Assembly (NCBI GenBank): GCA_021817825.1 | Contig: JAKAFS010000037.1 | Location: 1-35,734, forward strand | Reading direction: 5' to 3' | From: Deltaproteobacteria bacterium | GTDB lineage: Bacteria; Desulfobacterota; Syntrophia; Syntrophales; UBA5619 | DNA: 35,734 bases | Part shown: positions 1-8,197 of the stretch, in pieces | Layout of the letters: every line of letters begins with the position of its first letter | Numbering within the stretch: position 1 is the first letter of the stretch | Notes under the pieces: model-generated | Databases searched by the model: none | The model's input: only the letters and a program-made list of their open reading frames with translations | Told to the model about the DNA's origin: nothing | Made by a program: the position numbers and the translations under genes

Positions 1-1103
1 CGATCTCCCTGATGAGTTGGCTGAACGACCATATCTTTCCTGTCGAAGGACGGTTCATCAACCCGGATTCAGTCTACGCCGGGACCCTCCTGGCAATTGC
101 CGAGATGCTCCTCTCCGGGACGACCACCTTTTGCGACGGTTATTTCTTCGAAGATGCCGTGGCCCGTGCCGCCGATGCGGCGGGGATGCGGGGCATCGTG
201 GCCCAGGGATTTATCGACTTTCCTACCCCCGACCCGCCGGATCAGTCCAAACATGCCTCCAGCGCCGAAAGGTTCATGGACGCCTGGCGCGACCGCTCGC
301 CCTTGCTCACACCGGCATTGATCTGTCATTCCCCCTACGGCTGTTCACCGGAGACGCTCCGGACGATCAAGGCTGTGACCCGGCGCCACAAGGCGCCCTT
401 TCTGATCCATCTTTCCGAAACGCGCGAAGAGGTCGCCCTCCTCAAGGAACGTTATGGAAAAAAGCCCGCTTGCCACCTTGCCGATCTCGATCTGCTCGAC
501 GAACGGACCATCGCTTCCCACTGCGTCTGGATGGACGAAAAGGAACTTGACCTCCTCGCCCGGCATGGCGTAAAAGTGGCCCACGATCCGGAAAGCAACA
601 TGAAGCTCGGCGCCGGCGTTGCCCCCATTCCGGCGATGATCGCCCGGGGAATCGAGATCGGACTCGGCACCGACGGCTCTGCCAGCAACAACAATCTCGA
701 CCTTTTCGGCGAGATGGCGATGTGCGCAAAGCTGCACAAGGTGTTCTCCGCCGATCCGACTGTCCTTAGCGCCGAAAAGATCGTGGAAATGGCAACCATC
801 GGCGGGGCGCGGGTTTTGGGACTGGCCGAGCGGATCGGCTCCCTTGCCCCGGGAAAAGAGGCGGATATCATTCTCCTCGATATGAACCGGCCCCATTGGA
901 CGCCGCTGTACAATCCCTTTTCCCATCTTGTCTACACGGCCTCCGGCGCGGACGTACGGACCAGCATCATCGGCGGCCGGATCGTCATGCGCGATCGTCG
1001 TCTGCTGACACTCGACCTGGAGGAGGCCATGGCAAAGGTCCGGACGATTGCCGCAACGATCGTCGCCGGCGGCTATTATCGCCGCCCGGTCTCCGGTTGC
1101 TGA
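1..1103 (+). CDS. Amidohydrolase, MTA/SAH deaminase-like (5' end cut by window)
   Basis: Metal-dependent deaminase of the TRZ/ATZ and 5-methylthioadenosine/S-adenosylhomocysteine deaminase group; it probably removes an amino group from an adenosine-type or related ring in the cytoplasm. The reading frame is open to the left edge, and the second amidohydrolase (2858-4201) aligns with about 85 further N-terminal residues, so the HxH metal motif lies outside the window. Visible family marks are [24 protein letters not shown] and the metal Asp in [11 protein letters not shown]. It is roughly half identical by eye to the downstream copy, but differs in the substrate region (HSPYGCS here, PHGLYTC there), so the substrates may differ. 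The muiA-like gene follows after 64 bases. The family is firm; the exact substrate is not. Confidence 0.9.
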   Translation, partial: ISLMSWLNDHIFPVEGRFINPDSVYAGTLLAIAEMLLSGTTTFCDGYFFEDAVARAADAAGMRGIVAQGFIDFPTPDPPDQSKHASSAERFMDAWRDRSPLLTPALICHSPYGCSPETLRTIKAVTRRHKAPFLIHLSETREEVALLKERYGKKPACHLADLDLLDERTIASHCVWMDEKELDLLARHGVKVAHDPESNMKLGAGVAPIPAMIARGIEIGLGTDGSASNNNLDLFGEMAMCAKLHKVFSADPTVLSAEKIVEMATIGGARVLGLAERIGSLAPGKEADIILLDMNRPHWTPLYNPFSHLVYTASGADVRTSIIGGRIVMRDRRLLTLDLEEAMAKVRTIAATIVAGGYYRRPVSGC

Positions 1104-1167
1104 AGAATTCAGCCATTATTCTCACCGCCTGCGGGGCGGCGGGAGGTCTAATCAGGAGGTGAATTTA

Positions 1168-2718
1168 ATGAACGGCTTTTTCAGACAACTTTCGGTTTCT
1201 TTTATCCTCGTGGCCTTTTTAGTCCCTTCCTTCGCAGCGGCCAGTCCACGGGAAGTGACCCTCTATCCCAATTCGGCAAAGGTGGTGGACACGCTCCGTG
1301 TTGCCCTCCAGCCGGCAGGCAATGAAGCTTTCAAGGCCGTCGTTACCCTTCCCGGTCAGGCCGTTCCCGACACCTTGACGGCGCTGCTGCCGCGCAACTC
1401 TCCCCTGCGGATCGACGATCAGAGCTGGAAACAGGTCAACCGCCAGGATGATGCCAAACTGGCCGATCTGCGCCGCCAGATACAGAATCTCAAGGCCGAG
1501 CGAATCGGCATCCTTTCGGGGATCCAGGCCCTGGATGCGCAGATCAAATTCTGGCAGGAGCAAGCCAAGGTCAAACCCAAGTCGATCGAAGAGACGGGGG
1601 TGATGGCAGCGCTGATCGCCAGGAGCGTAAAAAAGACCTTTCAGGATAAACTCACCCTCGAACCGGATCTTGAAAAAACGGACAAGAAGATCCGTGAACT
1701 TCAGGAAGAAATGAACCGGATCGGGGGACAAAAAGAGGATCTCTGGGAGGTGACCTTCCTCCTTAGCGGCCCCGCCGCGAAAGAGGCCTCGCTGACGCTC
1801 ACCTATGTGCTTAACGGCTGCGGCTGGACACCGCTTTACCGTCTCGAGGCCCTTCCCCGCGATGGCGTCATCCATTTTACCTGGGAAGCGGAAATCTGGC
1901 AGAGTTCCGGCAGCGACTGGAATCAGGTGGCCGTCAATCTGGCAACCCTGCCAGCCCGCTCGGTCCTGTCGCCGCCCGATTTGCCCCAGTGGATCATCCG
2001 CCCGCGGCAGCAGGCGATTTTGAAGTCCCGGGCGATGGAGGAATTGCGGGAAATGTCCGCAGCCGCGCCAATGCCCTTCGATCTCCAAGAGGTCCCCCGT
2101 GAAATCCGGGAGAGCACCTATTCTCTCTGGAATATCGGCATGCGCAATATCCCGGCCGGCGCCCGCCAGCGGCTGAAAATCCGCTTCGAAAACTGGACCG
2201 CCGACTTCGTCCATCTGATCCGCCCGGGCCTGACTGCCCAGGCCTTCATCCAGGCCTCGGTCAAACTTGCCGAGGCCAAAGATATCCCTGCCGGTCAGGC
2301 CACATTCATGATCGATGGGGCTATCCTGGCGAAACGTTCTTTCAGCTTTGCCGGGCAGGAAGGACGCTTTACCTTCGGCGCAGACCCTTTGGTGACCACC
2401 GAAACGGTTCTCCTCTCCCGGAAGGCCGGCGAAAAGGGGTTCATTGCCGACAAACAGACCCAGGAGTGGTCCTGGCGCTACGATATCAAGAATGCCAGGG
2501 ATACTGCCGTCCGGATCCGTCTGGAGGATTCCCTTCCCCAGGTGCGGGACGAGCGGATCAAGCTCTTTCTCAAGGGCGAGCCGGAGCCGACCGAAAAGAC
2601 GGCCGAGGCGATGATCTGGCTCCAGGAATGCGCGGCGGGCGGACGTCTGTCCGTGGTGAATACGGTCCGGCTGGAAGCGCCCAAAGAAATGGACCTGGAT
2701 CTGGGAGGGCGGCGCTGA
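1168..2718 (+). CDS. MuiA-like secreted protein (DUF4140/DUF4139)
   Basis: About 516 residues, resembling the mucoidy inhibitor A (MuiA) family, whose biochemical role is not established. The ATG at 1168 follows a strong AGGAGGTG ribosome site; the frame continues upstream but has no good start there. An N-terminal signal peptide (hydrophobic core at about residues 9-22, then AAA-SP) points to export to the periplasm. Next comes a DUF4140-like strand region starting REVTLYPNSAKV. Residues about 85-195 are rich in K, E and Q and look like a coiled coil (LADLRRQIQNLKAERI). The DUF4139-like beta-rich C-terminal half begins near the motif GWTPLYRLEA. It lies between two amidohydrolases on the same strand, but nothing seen links their functions. 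A hairpin with a T-run follows the stop. Confidence 0.8.
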   Translation: MNGFFRQLSVSFILVAFLVPSFAAASPREVTLYPNSAKVVDTLRVALQPAGNEAFKAVVTLPGQAVPDTLTALLPRNSPLRIDDQSWKQVNRQDDAKLADLRRQIQNLKAERIGILSGIQALDAQIKFWQEQAKVKPKSIEETGVMAALIARSVKKTFQDKLTLEPDLEKTDKKIRELQEEMNRIGGQKEDLWEVTFLLSGPAAKEASLTLTYVLNGCGWTPLYRLEALPRDGVIHFTWEAEIWQSSGSDWNQVAVNLATLPARSVLSPPDLPQWIIRPRQQAILKSRAMEELREMSAAAPMPFDLQEVPREIRESTYSLWNIGMRNIPAGARQRLKIRFENWTADFVHLIRPGLTAQAFIQASVKLAEAKDIPAGQATFMIDGAILAKRSFSFAGQEGRFTFGADPLVTTETVLLSRKAGEKGFIADKQTQEWSWRYDIKNARDTAVRIRLEDSLPQVRDERIKLFLKGEPEPTEKTAEAMIWLQECAAGGRLSVVNTVRLEAPKEMDLDLGGRR

Positions 2719-2756
2719 ATCGGTTTGCGGTCTCATTCTGCCTGGCTTACCGCAAG

Positions 2757-2786
2757 GGAAGCGAACCGGATGGTTTGTTTCCTTTT
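2757..2786 (+). terminator. Intrinsic terminator or attenuator before mtaD
   Basis: An 11-bp stem, GGAAGCGAACC pairing with GGTTTGTTTCC (two G-U pairs), closes a GGAT tetraloop and is followed by TTTT. It can end transcription after the muiA-like gene. The bases just upstream can form competing pairs (see findings), so it may instead act as a conditional terminator in the leader of the amidohydrolase gene starting at 2858. Confidence 0.55.
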
Positions 2787-2857
2787 AGGGATTAAAACGA
2801 CACCGCCGCTTTGCTGCGGAGAGCTTCACTTGACGAAGGAAAGGAACAGACATCAAG

Positions 2858-4201
2858 ATGCGCGAGGTCGACACACTGATTGCCGGAGGACGAGTCCTCG
2901 TTCTGGATGAAAAGGATACCATTATCACCGAGGGCGCCGTCGCCGTGATCGGGGACCGTATCGTTGCCGTCGGCCCCCGCGCCGAGATCGAAAAACAGTG
3001 CATCGCCCGGGAGAAAATCGCTGCCCCGAACGGCTTGATCCTTCCCGGCCTGGTCAACGGTCACACCCATGCGGCCATGGCCTGTTTCCGCGGCATTGCC
3101 GACGACATGGACCTGATGGAGTGGCTGAACAACTATATCTTCCCCGCCGAGGCCCAAAATGTGGACCCCGAGTTGGCCTACTGGGGAAGCATGCTCGCCT
3201 GCGCCGAGATGATCAAATCGGGAACGACCACCTTTTCGGACATGTACATCTTCGAGGCGGAAACCGCCCGGGCGGCCAAGGAGGCGGGGATGCGCTGCCT
3301 GCTGGGCGAGGTCCTCTTCGACTTTCCTTCCCCGAATGTCAAGAGTCCCGCCGAAGGGCTCGCTTACACCGAGAAACTCATTCAGACCTGGGCTGACGAT
3401 CCGCTGATCAACATCATGGTGGAACCGCACGGCCTTTACACCTGCGCGGCCGACGTCCTGAAATCCGCCAAGGTTCTTGCCGACCGCTACCGGGTTCCCC
3501 TGGCCACGCATCTTTTGGAAAACCGGGCGGAGGCGCAGCAATTGACCGCCAAGTTCGGAATGCGGGCAACCCGGTGGCTTGAGAAAAACGGCCTTCTCGA
3601 CGAGCGTTTCATCGCCTTTCACTGTGTGGTGATGGAGGAAGAAGACCTGCGAATCTTCGCCGACCACGGCTGCAAGATTGTCCATAACCCGGAAAGCAAT
3701 ATGAAACTGGCCTCCGGGATCGCCCCCGTCCCGGCGATGCAGAAGTCAGGGCTCGTCGTCGGTCTCGGGACTGACGGCTGCGCCAGCAACAACAACCTCG
3801 ACTTGTACCAGGAGATGGACACGGCCGCGAAACTGGCAAAGGTCGCCTCTCTGGATCCGACGGCCCTGTCGGCACGCACGGTTCTGCGAATGGCCACCTG
3901 CGAAGGCGCAAAGGTCCTGGGAATGGAGAATCTGGTCGGTTCGCTCGAGGTCGGGAAAAAGGCGGACCTTAGCATCATCGACATGAACAAGCCCCATTTG
4001 ACGCCCCTCTACAATGAGTATTCCCACCTGGTCTACGCGGTCAACGGCGCCGACGTCGATACGGTTATGATCAACGGCCGGGTGGTGATGAAAAACAGGC
4101 AGTTGCTGACGATCGACGAGGCAGAGGCGATGCGGCGCGTGCGGACCATCGCCGCCCGTGTCCAGACGCGCCTCAAGGAACATCAGGCACAGAGGCGCTG
4201 A
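2858..4201 (+). CDS. mtaD: 5-methylthioadenosine/S-adenosylhomocysteine deaminase family
   Basis: 447 residues, full length for the family. It is a cytoplasmic zinc-type amidohydrolase expected to deaminate S-adenosylhomocysteine, methylthioadenosine or a related adenosine, giving the inosyl product and ammonia; this would feed SAM by-product salvage. In order it shows VNGHTHAAMA (HxH metal site, about residue 70), SGTTTFSDMY, ATHLLEN, FHCVVMEEED, HNPESNMKLASG and LGTDGCASNNN (metal Asp). The C-terminal beta strands carry VGKKADLSIID and the NGRVVM segment. The ATG at 2858 lies 12 bases after a GGAAAGGA-like site. It is a paralogue of the truncated gene at 1-1103. The leader at 2719-2857 holds a possible attenuator. 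The family is clear; the substrate is inferred, and related enzymes act on other purines or pterins. Confidence 0.88.
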   Translation: MREVDTLIAGGRVLVLDEKDTIITEGAVAVIGDRIVAVGPRAEIEKQCIAREKIAAPNGLILPGLVNGHTHAAMACFRGIADDMDLMEWLNNYIFPAEAQNVDPELAYWGSMLACAEMIKSGTTTFSDMYIFEAETARAAKEAGMRCLLGEVLFDFPSPNVKSPAEGLAYTEKLIQTWADDPLINIMVEPHGLYTCAADVLKSAKVLADRYRVPLATHLLENRAEAQQLTAKFGMRATRWLEKNGLLDERFIAFHCVVMEEEDLRIFADHGCKIVHNPESNMKLASGIAPVPAMQKSGLVVGLGTDGCASNNNLDLYQEMDTAAKLAKVASLDPTALSARTVLRMATCEGAKVLGMENLVGSLEVGKKADLSIIDMNKPHLTPLYNEYSHLVYAVNGADVDTVMINGRVVMKNRQLLTIDEAEAMRRVRTIAARVQTRLKEHQAQRR

Positions 4202-4210
4202 GGAAGAAGT

Positions 4211-4232
4211 GCGCCTGTTTTGAAAAAGGCGC
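4211..4232. terminator. Weak hairpin between convergent genes
   Basis: GCGCCT at 4211-4216 can pair with AGGCGC at 4227-4232 around a TTTTGAAAA-type loop, just after the mtaD stop and before the end of the converging glycogen synthase gene. No clear T-run follows on either strand, so termination is only a possibility. Confidence 0.3.
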
Positions 4233-4279
4233 TGGCATAGGTTATTCAGAGACAAATCGGACCGGGGAAAGCCGTACTC

Positions 4280-6982
4280 CTAACCAAGCGGTTTTCCGCC
4301 ATTGAGTTTTTCGTAAATCCGGATGTATTCAGCCACCATGTGCTCCAGGCTGTATCGTTCGCGGGCATCGCGCATAATCCGCCGGATCTGCTTTTCCCGG
4401 ACTTCCCCGGGCAGCCGGTGGAAGGCGACGCTCTTTTCCAGGGCATACCACAGGCCGCCGGCATCGTAGTCCCGGAAGAGAAACCCGTTCCCCACATCCA
4501 GCGGCGTCCCATCGCCCCTGACGATCAGTTCCCGGATCTTGTCGTGATACCCTCCCGTGTCCCGATTGGTGGCCGTCGCTCCAAAGAGATTTCCCACCTG
4601 ATCGATCTGACCGCAGGGCTCGTAGAGTGACGCCCCGAAGACATCGCAGGCGGCGGCATAGCCGAGCAGCGAAAGGGGCTCGTCGTAACGCTGGTAGGCG
4701 ATCCGGCCGCCCGAATTCCAGGCAATCCCCCCGAACAAATCCGCATGGGTCCGGTCGTTGCCGATCCCGTCGGCCACAATGGCGATCTGAACGTCGGGAT
4801 GGGTCTCGACGAAGCGCACGATGATCCGCTCGAGCAGTTCGACCCCCTTCTGGACGGGGTCAAGGCGGGCGGGCCAGAAGTAGAGCAAGGCCTCCGGGTT
4901 GACGGTCAATCCCGTTCTTTTCTGGAAGGCCACCAGGTTTTCCCTTTTGGCCTCCATGACGGCATCGTCGGGTCCATACTTCCGGACGAGCGCCTCGCTG
5001 CGTTCGGGATACATGAGCGAGCCCGGGGCGTTGATGATCGCCCGGGCGGAGTCGCTGTAATACTTCGCCTTCACTTCGTTTCGGACGCTGGGCGGCACCA
5101 GCTCCCTGTCCAGGAAGTAATCTTCGACGACCTCCTGGAGAAACCGCTCTCCGACGAAATTGATCAGCGTGGCGTTCTTGATCGCCGTCGCCTGACAGTC
5201 GATGCAGGCGTTGCCGTTCATTTCCGCGAAATAGAGACGGTCGTGCAGGTTGCCCAGGTTGATACCGCCCAGCAGATCCAGGGGCAGGCAGGCGGTAAAG
5301 ACGTTGTGTACCGTGTGCAGGGTGGGAATGCCCGTCGCGGCGGCATAGGCGGTGATGGCGCCGCCCGCCATCCAGTCGTGGCTGTGGAGAATCATCCGCC
5401 CTTCATACCTGGCCCGGACCGTCTTGATCACATTATTGACGATCTCCCGCTGAAACTCGACAGCCGTCAGGATCGGCTCTCCCGCATAGGCGCTCATGTG
5501 GTCGGCAAAGATGGAAGAACTGATCAGGTGGATCTTGTCGGAATCGATCCGGTAGCGAACTTCCCGCCACTGTTCGTCGTTGAGCTGGGCCTCACGCTGA
5601 AACCGCTTTTTCAGGTTCAGGACCACCAGGTGGACGTCGATCCCGTGCATTCCCAGCCCCTCGCAAAGGGCGGAAACCACCTCCCCCTGCCCGCCGCTCT
5701 TTCCGGAAATGAACCTCGCCAAGGCCCCCATATCCTCCGGAAGGCGCCCGGTTTCGGGCGAGATGAGCATCACCGCCGTCTTTTCCTGCTTCTTGAGGAC
5801 TACGAAATGGGTGACCGTCGATTCCAGGTCGTCGATCTTCCTCGTCAGGATGTGGGTCGGACGGGCGATGGAGCCTTCGTAGGGGTTGAAATAGGAATGG
5901 ACCGCATGGTCTTCCCCGATACGTTCATGGAGGAAATAGACGTGGTCGGAGGTCGTCAGATGACGCCAGCGGGTCAGCAGTTCACCTCCTGCGAGTTTTG
6001 CCGCCGCCTCCATCCGTTCGATATCCTGAAACAGCTCATACTGCGTGGGATTGCCCAGCCAACCGAAAGTGTTGCGACCGGCATCGGCCCAGGACGACGT
6101 GGCCAGGCCGTGAATATCGAGGTGAGGACATTCGGCGGGACCGAACTTGATCGCCACATCGCTCGCCGTCGCCAGGACCAGGTTCTGATGGCGGTCAAGC
6201 GCCTCCGGAAGCCCTCGCCAAAATTGGAAAATGCCCTTGTCGGCCCAGATGTGTTCGCCGATATGTTCGAAATCATAACCGAGCAAGACCGCCTCACCGT
6301 CGATCTTGCCGAGATATCCCGCATACTGCTCCGGCGTCAGCGGGTTGTGGGGATAGCGAAAGGCGATATCGTCGCTCAGTTCCCGGTTGCGGGGAATGAC
6401 GATCAGGTTCGAGCCGCGCGCCCGAAAGACGGCGTTCGGCGAAATGGCCACCTCCTCCTGAGTGTACATGTCGTCCCGCTTTTCGCAGAGGATGGACAGA
6501 TATCCCATGTCGGCCACGGCCGCCGCGATCTCGTTGTTGTACATCAGTTCGGTATTCCGAAAGGAGGTCGGAAAGATCCCGAAGAGACGGTTCATCATTT
6601 CCCGATGGAGGGTCACCTGGGCGCGGAATTCGGTCTTTTGGGAATCTTCGAACAGGCTGGTCAACGAGTGGTAATAGGTTTCATCGAGATACTCGACCTG
6701 ACCGTTCGTCTCTCCGGCGGCGTAAAGTTCCTGCAAGGCTTCGATGAGTTCCGGCTGGTAAAGTTCGGCCTGTTCGAGAAAAGTGCCCGACATCCCGAGG
6801 GTGATCTTGAAGGAGGGGTGGGCGGCAATCAGCTCGGCAAACATCCGCGCCGCCGGAAGATAGCACTTCTCGGTTACCTTGTTGAAGATCGCGCGGTTGT
6901 TCTCCTCCCAGAGGAACTTGTCCCGGTCCGGATGGAGACGGAAGGGCTGGTGGAGCTGAAAATAAAGGGTGACCAGCGGCAT
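4280..6982 (-). CDS. GH57 alpha-glucan hydrolase fused to GT5 glycogen synthase
   Basis: A 900-residue cytoplasmic fusion. Residues about 1-395 are a glycoside hydrolase family 57 barrel: region I FQLHQPFR, the likely nucleophile Glu near 145 in FRNTELMYNNE, the likely acid Asp near 237 in GYDFEHIGEH, and the YFLHERIGED/HSYFNPYEG segment typical of the alpha-amylase-like branch. Residues about 420-900 are a GT-B glycogen/starch synthase: the KSGGQGEVV nucleotide-sugar loop (KTGG in the family), HSHDWMAGG, FWPARLDPVQKG and the EPCGQIDQVG motif. It should extend alpha-1,4-glucan from ADP- or UDP-glucose, and the GH57 part may trim or transfer glucan. The ATG at 6982 is chosen because GAGGTG lies 5 bases upstream; a GTG two codons earlier is also possible. 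It has its own promoter (7018-7046). No other glycogen gene is in the window. Confidence 0.88.
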   Translation of the reverse strand: MPLVTLYFQLHQPFRLHPDRDKFLWEENNRAIFNKVTEKCYLPAARMFAELIAAHPSFKITLGMSGTFLEQAELYQPELIEALQELYAAGETNGQVEYLDETYYHSLTSLFEDSQKTEFRAQVTLHREMMNRLFGIFPTSFRNTELMYNNEIAAAVADMGYLSILCEKRDDMYTQEEVAISPNAVFRARGSNLIVIPRNRELSDDIAFRYPHNPLTPEQYAGYLGKIDGEAVLLGYDFEHIGEHIWADKGIFQFWRGLPEALDRHQNLVLATASDVAIKFGPAECPHLDIHGLATSSWADAGRNTFGWLGNPTQYELFQDIERMEAAAKLAGGELLTRWRHLTTSDHVYFLHERIGEDHAVHSYFNPYEGSIARPTHILTRKIDDLESTVTHFVVLKKQEKTAVMLISPETGRLPEDMGALARFISGKSGGQGEVVSALCEGLGMHGIDVHLVVLNLKKRFQREAQLNDEQWREVRYRIDSDKIHLISSSIFADHMSAYAGEPILTAVEFQREIVNNVIKTVRARYEGRMILHSHDWMAGGAITAYAAATGIPTLHTVHNVFTACLPLDLLGGINLGNLHDRLYFAEMNGNACIDCQATAIKNATLINFVGERFLQEVVEDYFLDRELVPPSVRNEVKAKYYSDSARAIINAPGSLMYPERSEALVRKYGPDDAVMEAKRENLVAFQKRTGLTVNPEALLYFWPARLDPVQKGVELLERIIVRFVETHPDVQIAIVADGIGNDRTHADLFGGIAWNSGGRIAYQRYDEPLSLLGYAAACDVFGASLYEPCGQIDQVGNLFGATATNRDTGGYHDKIRELIVRGDGTPLDVGNGFLFRDYDAGGLWYALEKSVAFHRLPGEVREKQIRRIMRDARERYSLEHMVAEYIRIYEKLNGGKPLG

Positions 6983-7017
6983 ACTCACACCTCAAGGGGA
7001 TTGGGAATCTTTTTCTC

Positions 7018-7046
7018 TTTATAGAGGGAAAAGGGATTAAAATCAA
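7018..7046 (-). promoter_or_regulatory. Predicted sigma-70 promoter of the glycogen synthase gene
   Basis: On the minus strand TTGATT (7041-7046) and TATAAA (7018-7023) are separated by exactly 17 bases. Transcription would start near 7011, leaving a leader of about 28 bases with a GAGGTG ribosome site. This makes the gene a unit separate from the upstream lpxR-like gene. No -10/-35 alternative of similar quality was seen nearby. Confidence 0.6.
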
Positions 7047-7108
7047 TCGGTATCGAAGCGTCAGCGTTGCGCATGCCGATGCGACGGCGGTGGAGGAGGA
7101 CCTGGCTC

Positions 7109-8164
7109 TTAAAAGGACAGACTCGCGGAAAAGGCCCCGAAGTGTTGATCTTCCGGTTGGCTGTCAAATTCCTTGGTTCGGCGTACATAAGAATAGGTGA
7201 TCTTAAAGCGCTGGACGATGATTCCGATGCCGCCGATGAGATCGACGACCAGGGGCTTTTTGGCAACACTGTGACTGTCCCGGAAGGTATTGCCGTCGAG
7301 AAAAATGTTTCGGGCCACGACATTTCCATCGACCGCAAAAAACAGATGGATGCCGAAAGTCCGCCGTGATTTCAAGAAACGCGGATCGTCATCAGCGATG
7401 GGGGCGCTGCTGTCGGCTCCCGGGCGGATCAGATAGGTCCCGAAATCATTCGGCAGGTTCCAGCCGAAACGCACCTGTCCGCCCATATTGATTCCCGTAT
7501 AGACCGTGCCGGCGGCGACCCCCAGGTGGGGGATGCAGTCGAATCCCAACCCGCCGCTGCCCGTCGCCTGCCAGGGACGCCATTTGCGTTCGAAGTAAAA
7601 ATTGACCACCGGTTCATTGTGAAGCTGATGTTTCCAGCCCTGGGGATCGACGGAGCCAATCCACTTGTGGATCGCTTCCTGGCAATCTTCGGCATAGGAA
7701 TCGGGACCGACGATGCCCAGATCGAGTTCGAGGGTGTCCATCAGTCTTTGGCTTCTGCTGTGCAATCCCATCGCCAGGTAGGTCATGCCGGCATAGGGCC
7801 GGTCGTTCAGGATCAGGTCGCTCCGTTGCTTGTCCTGGGGCGTATAGATGTTTTGTCCTAAGGAGAGGGAAACCGTTCGCTGCTCTCCCGGGGTATTGAC
7901 GAAGGGCATCCTCTCGACGAACCGGTTCAGCCAGGGCGGCGATCGGAGAATATCCCGGTAGTTCGCGAGATCCTGTGAAATCCAGGAAACCTTCGTGCCG
8001 TGGGTGTAATAGCGGTCCTTGTTCTTGAAGCCGAACAGATCGTTTTCCAGATAGAGTGTGAGCGTGTCCGTCTTACGCGCTTCCCTGTCTTCTGCAAACA
8101 ACATCCGCGGCAGAACAGCCACGATCAGGAAAAGCACGATCGCCGAAAATGCAGTAGGCTTCAT
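7109..8164 (-). CDS. LpxR-like outer-membrane lipid A deacylase (DUF2219)
   Basis: About 351 residues. LpxR enzymes are outer-membrane beta-barrels that remove the 3'-acyloxyacyl chain from lipid A. The N-terminus is a signal peptide (MKPTAF, hydrophobic core, LFA-ED). Family marks include LYLENDLFGFKNKDRYYTHG (the Asn-Asp pair corresponds to active-site residues in Salmonella LpxR), RPYAGMTYLAMG, and IHKWIGSVDPQGW with the likely catalytic His. The chain ends in Phe (SASLSF), as barrel proteins do. The ATG at 8164 is preferred because GCAGGTGAC lies just upstream; a GTG three codons earlier lacks a site. It lies 33 bases after the outer-membrane factor gene on the same strand, so it is probably the last gene of the efflux operon. 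The family is clear; activity on this host's lipid A is inferred. Confidence 0.82.
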   Translation of the reverse strand: MKPTAFSAIVLFLIVAVLPRMLFAEDREARKTDTLTLYLENDLFGFKNKDRYYTHGTKVSWISQDLANYRDILRSPPWLNRFVERMPFVNTPGEQRTVSLSLGQNIYTPQDKQRSDLILNDRPYAGMTYLAMGLHSRSQRLMDTLELDLGIVGPDSYAEDCQEAIHKWIGSVDPQGWKHQLHNEPVVNFYFERKWRPWQATGSGGLGFDCIPHLGVAAGTVYTGINMGGQVRFGWNLPNDFGTYLIRPGADSSAPIADDDPRFLKSRRTFGIHLFFAVDGNVVARNIFLDGNTFRDSHSVAKKPLVVDLIGGIGIIVQRFKITYSYVRRTKEFDSQPEDQHFGAFSASLSF

Positions 8165-8197
8165 CTCTGTCACCTGCCCTCTGCCGGTCTTTAATCT

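Noticed and set aside
1104..1167. CCGCC/GGCGG hairpin before the MuiA-like gene
   Set aside because: Short GC stem without T-run; expected by chance at this base composition.
1219..2736. 505-codon minus-strand open frame
   Set aside because: Antisense shadow of the MuiA-like gene, with no recognisable motifs.
2719..2857. Known SAH or SAM riboswitch upstream of mtaD
   Set aside because: Competing stems are present, but I see no conserved core of a known SAM or SAH class, so no named riboswitch is claimed.
4745..7024. 759-codon open frame on the plus strand
   Set aside because: It lies wholly antisense to the GH57-glycogen synthase gene, which has clear motifs; GC-rich coding often leaves the opposite strand open. 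It resembles no family.
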